Source: Candidatus Bacteroides merdigallinarum (lineage in GTDB: Bacteria; Bacteroidota; Bacteroidia; Bacteroidales; Bacteroidaceae). Taken from it: a stretch of 43,223 nt of DNA. Position 1 is the stretch's first letter; every line of letters starts with the position of its first letter. The notes below the pieces were generated by a model, which was not told the DNA's origin, searched no databases, and was given only the letters and a program-made list of their open reading frames with translations. The stretch lies in the NCBI GenBank assembly GCA_019116285.1, contig DXBX01000005.1, forward strand, positions 1-43,223, given 5' to 3'. The translations under genes and the position numbers were made by a program. Of the stretch, positions 41,024 to 43,223 are shown piece by piece.

Positions 41024-41138
41024 CATCTACTGATCACTTCCTCTATGATCAACTGATCACTATCCCCAGCCGTCAGTTGAACGCTCGGGCAGTGATCAGT
41101 TGATGGCTCAGGAAGGGGGCAGTTGGCGGCTTGGTGAG
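41024..41138. repeat. Degenerate 23-bp tandem array with ACTGATCACT and CAGTTGA cores
   Basis: ACTGATCACT occurs at 41029 and 41052 (23 bp apart), and CAGTTGA/CAGTTGG at 41074, 41097 and 41120 (23 bp apart). GCCATCTACTGATCACT (41022-41038) and AGTGATCAGTTGATGGC (41091-41107) are inverted complements at 16 of 17 positions. The array occupies the gap between the 97-residue gene and the promoter of the ADP-ribosylglycohydrolase gene. Confidence 0.7.
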
Positions 41139-41198
41139 CAGTATTGTAGTTATTGCTCTAGTCGTAAATTATTATATTATAGAATATTAAGTTTGTCG

Positions 41199-41206
41199 TA
41201 CCCTTG
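41199..41206 (+). promoter_or_regulatory. Putative -7 box (TACCCTTG) for the ADP-ribosylglycohydrolase gene
   Basis: TACCCTTG is one base off TAnnTTTG and lies 58 bases before ATG 41265. Confidence 0.4.
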
Positions 41207-41264
41207 CATATGTCGGGAAATTTTGCGAATATTGCAGGGATTAACCAATAAAAACCATTATCGT

Positions 41265-42932
41265 ATGTTAGGAGCCATCATAGGGGACGTCATAGGCTCT
41301 GTCTATGAGTTCAACAATGTAAAGAGGACAGACTTCGAATTGTTTGCCCCGGAGAGTAGTTTCACGGACGATTCCCTCATGACCATCGCTGTGGCCCGGT
41401 GGCTGGTCAGTGATCCGGAGCATTCCGGGCAAACCTTGGTAGCGGAGATGCAGGCCATGGGGCGTGCTTATCCTTCCCCTATGGGAGCATATGGCGGAAG
41501 GTTTGGCCGGTGGCTGTTCTCCAGTCATCCCATGCCTTACCATAGCTGGGGCAATGGCTCGGCCATGCGGGTCAGTCCCGTAGGCCTTTATGCGCGGACG
41601 CTTTCCGAGACGCTTGAACTGGCCCGAAGAAGTGCGGAGGTGACCCACGACCATCCCGAGGGGATAAAGGGGGCGCAAGCCATTGCCGCGGCGGTGTTCC
41701 TGGCCAAGGAGGGGCTGGACAAGTCCTTCATCAAGGACTATGTGACAAGGATCTTCGGCTATGATCTGAGCCGCTCCATCGACGCCATACGAAAGGTTTA
41801 TGCCTTCGACGAGTCGTGTCAGGGCAGTGTGCCGGAAGCTCTTGTCGCCTTCCTGGAGGGAAACAGCTTCGAGGAGGTCATCAGGCTGGCCGTTTCCATA
41901 GGGGGAGATTCGGATACCATTGCCTGCATGGCCGGTGCCGTGGCCGCCTGTTATTACGCGGTTCCGCCGGAAATGGACCGTGCCTGCCGGGAAAGGTTTC
42001 GCGATGAGCCGGAGCTGCTGGAGTTCGTGGATGACTTTGAGGAAAGGCACGTCCACTCTTTCTGCTTCAAGACCATGTTGCCAGCCGACAATCCCAGGAG
42101 CTATTGGGAGAGGACGACATACGAGGCCGGATTGCTGGACGTGGAGGCAAAGACGGCGACGTTTGCGGATATGGCCTTGCGCGACCATTCGCTGGCGGCT
42201 TGCGGAGCACAGTATCTGTATGGCAAGGGGGCCGTGGGAGACGCGGTGCGGGAAGCCGACATGCGGGCCACGCTGCATGGCTATGGCCGCGCGCTGCTGG
42301 AGCACTTGCTGGAGGAGCAAGACCAAGAGGGGCGTCCGCTGCATGCCCCTGACGTTCAAGCACGCTGGTGGCACGGATACGAGGCGTTCATGGAGCCATT
42401 CCCGGGGAAAGATGCTGATTACGTGAGCCTGGGCGAGGAATTCGGACGGTTGGTGAGAGCTCTGTATGCCGACGCGGAGATGCGTCCCTGTTTGCGCAGG
42501 TATGTTTCCCGGCACAGCCGTGTGAGGGTGGCCGTGACCAGTTATCGTCCTCCGTATACGCCGGATGCCATCCGTTCCTTGGGCTATGATGAGATTTTCG
42601 TCTTTGGCAGCAATCTTCACGGGATGCACGGCGGTGGTGCGGCCAGAGTCGCGGTTCAACGGTTTGGAGCCGTCATGGGGCAGGGCGTGGGCTTGCAGGG
42701 ACAGAGCTACGCTATCCCCACGATGCAAGGAAGCGTGGAGACCATCCGTCCTTACGTGGATGAGTTCATCCGGTTTGCCGAGGCGCATCCCGGCTTGGTC
42801 TTCTATGTCACGCGCATCGGTTGTGGCATCGCCGGCTTCACGGACGGGGAAATCGCTCCCTTGTTCGCCAAGGCACGCGGCCTGGGCAATGTCGTATTGC
42901 CTCTGTCGTTTTGCGAGGTGTTGGAGGGGTGA
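41265..42932 (+). CDS. ADP-ribosylglycohydrolase fused to a possibly macro-like C-terminal domain
   Basis: ATG 41265 ([16 protein letters not shown]) is preferred; the frame is open upstream to 41100 but only across the repeat array. The protein has 555 residues. Residues about 1-260 are a DraG/ARH-type domain, with metal-site motifs FTDDSLMT (about residue 33), [17 protein letters not shown] (about 127) and [19 protein letters not shown] (about 212). The middle (about 270-420) is helical and unassigned. Residues about 425-555 form a separate domain with [20 protein letters not shown] and [20 protein letters not shown], which looks like a macro-type ADP-ribose-binding fold. The protein probably removes ADP-ribose from a target. 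Confidence 0.85.
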   Translation: MLGAIIGDVIGSVYEFNNVKRTDFELFAPESSFTDDSLMTIAVARWLVSDPEHSGQTLVAEMQAMGRAYPSPMGAYGGRFGRWLFSSHPMPYHSWGNGSAMRVSPVGLYARTLSETLELARRSAEVTHDHPEGIKGAQAIAAAVFLAKEGLDKSFIKDYVTRIFGYDLSRSIDAIRKVYAFDESCQGSVPEALVAFLEGNSFEEVIRLAVSIGGDSDTIACMAGAVAACYYAVPPEMDRACRERFRDEPELLEFVDDFEERHVHSFCFKTMLPADNPRSYWERTTYEAGLLDVEAKTATFADMALRDHSLAACGAQYLYGKGAVGDAVREADMRATLHGYGRALLEHLLEEQDQEGRPLHAPDVQARWWHGYEAFMEPFPGKDADYVSLGEEFGRLVRALYADAEMRPCLRRYVSRHSRVRVAVTSYRPPYTPDAIRSLGYDEIFVFGSNLHGMHGGGAARVAVQRFGAVMGQGVGLQGQSYAIPTMQGSVETIRPYVDEFIRFAEAHPGLVFYVTRIGCGIAGFTDGEIAPLFAKARGLGNVVLPLSFCEVLEG

Positions 42933-42980
42933 AGGTGTGATTTTTGAATCCCACCCCGCGGTATATTCCCCAAGAAACAC

Positions 42981-42988
42981 TATCTTTG
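42981..42988 (+). promoter_or_regulatory. -7 box (TATCTTTG) for metG
   Basis: TATCTTTG lies 54 bases upstream of ATG 43042. Confidence 0.7.
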
Positions 42989-43041
42989 CACGATTTCAGC
43001 GAAACAAGCCTGATTATTCATTAAATAAAAGACCACGATAT

Positions 43042-43223
43042 ATGGAAAAGAACTTCAAACGTACTACCGTGACATCGGCCCTGCCCTACGCTAACGGGCC
43101 GGTGCACATCGGCCACCTGGCGGGAGTGTATGTGCCCGCCGACATCTATGTCCGCTACCTGCGCCTGAAGAAGCAGGAAGTCCTCTTCATCGGCGGAAGC
43201 GACGAGCACGGGGTGCCCATCAC
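43042..43223 (+). CDS. metG: Methionyl-tRNA synthetase, N-terminal part cut by the window end
   Basis: The first 60 residues are present. The class I synthetase motif HIGH is at residues 22-25 in [19 protein letters not shown], preceded by [12 protein letters not shown], which is characteristic of Met[11 protein letters not shown] (about residue 53) matches the conserved GTDEHG-type segment, with Ser replacing Thr. The enzyme charges tRNA-Met. The rest of the gene, including the KMSKS motif, lies outside the window. Confidence 0.95.
   Translation, partial: MEKNFKRTTVTSALPYANGPVHIGHLAGVYVPADIYVRYLRLKKQEVLFIGGSDEHGVPI

Overview
The window looks like a chromosomal segment of a gut Bacteroidales, probably a Bacteroides-like species. 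Three things point there: promoters of the Bacteroides type (-7 box TAnnTTTG, as TATCTTTG, TATATTTG or TACCTTTG) sit in front of many genes; the gene content is typical (long-form IspG, a rpoN-PAP2-gcvH-purE-ispG run, winged-helix miniproteins, DUF4469 protein, KorAB); and coding GC is fairly high with AT-rich gaps. The species cannot be named from sequence alone. No rRNA operon, phage, insertion sequence or CRISPR array is visible. There is one tRNA.

Layout. 1-6.7 kb (+): a coiled-coil lipoprotein with an outer-membrane barrel, a cation-diffusion transporter, an extended SDR overlapping a PAP2-type lipid phosphotransferase/phosphatase, and an aquaporin. 6.7-11.2 kb (-): S41 protease, coaD, two tiny membrane proteins and a topoisomerase IV B-type subunit. 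11.4-14.8 kb (-): SGNH protein, MBOAT acyltransferase and GT90, probably glycan O-acylation. 14.9-16.8 kb (+): a Caps_synth-type transferase and an Rpn-type nuclease. 16.9-19.6 kb (-): three glycosyltransferases. 19.6-20.2 kb: an unusual gap with a candidate small RNA, terminators and a 22-bp repeat array. 20.2-24.7 kb (-): an HU-like/DUF4469 protein, two GT2 enzymes, an LPS-kinase-like protein and UDP-galactopyranose mutase; this block is bracketed by inverted copies of the same repeat element. 24.8-27.7 kb (-): KorB and KorA. 27.9 kb: tRNA-Arg(CCT). 28.2-32.2 kb: nitroreductase-like lipoprotein, two winged-helix miniproteins around a K+/H+ antiporter, and an AraC regulator. 32.3-37.4 kb (-): the rpoN operon. 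37.7-43.2 kb: aminopeptidase P, a TPR sensor kinase without an obvious phospho-acceptor His, a 97-residue orphan, an ADP-ribosylglycohydrolase fused to a possibly macro-like domain, and the start of metG.

How the genes fit together. Most of 11.4-24.7 kb is cell-surface glycan work: galactofuranose supply (Glf), sugar transfer, glycan or lipid A-core phosphorylation, and O-acylation. The rest is mostly housekeeping (CoA, isoprenoid, purine, one-carbon and 2-oxoacid metabolism, DNA topology, translation).

The most unusual signal is in the gaps. Several unrelated sequence families form short tandem arrays with a period of 22 bp (or 11 or 23 bp), close to whole turns of DNA: TTAGTCT arrays at 20.12 and 24.74 kb, CGTCGGTA arrays at 11.33 and 37.57 kb, an ACTGATCACT/CAGTTGA array at 41.02 kb, and an 11-bp CTCCCTACC repeat inside a 27-bp-stem hairpin at 28.06 kb. 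The two TTAGTCT elements share a 48-bp segment (44/48 identical), lie in opposite orientation, and exactly enclose the galactofuranose/DUF4469 block.
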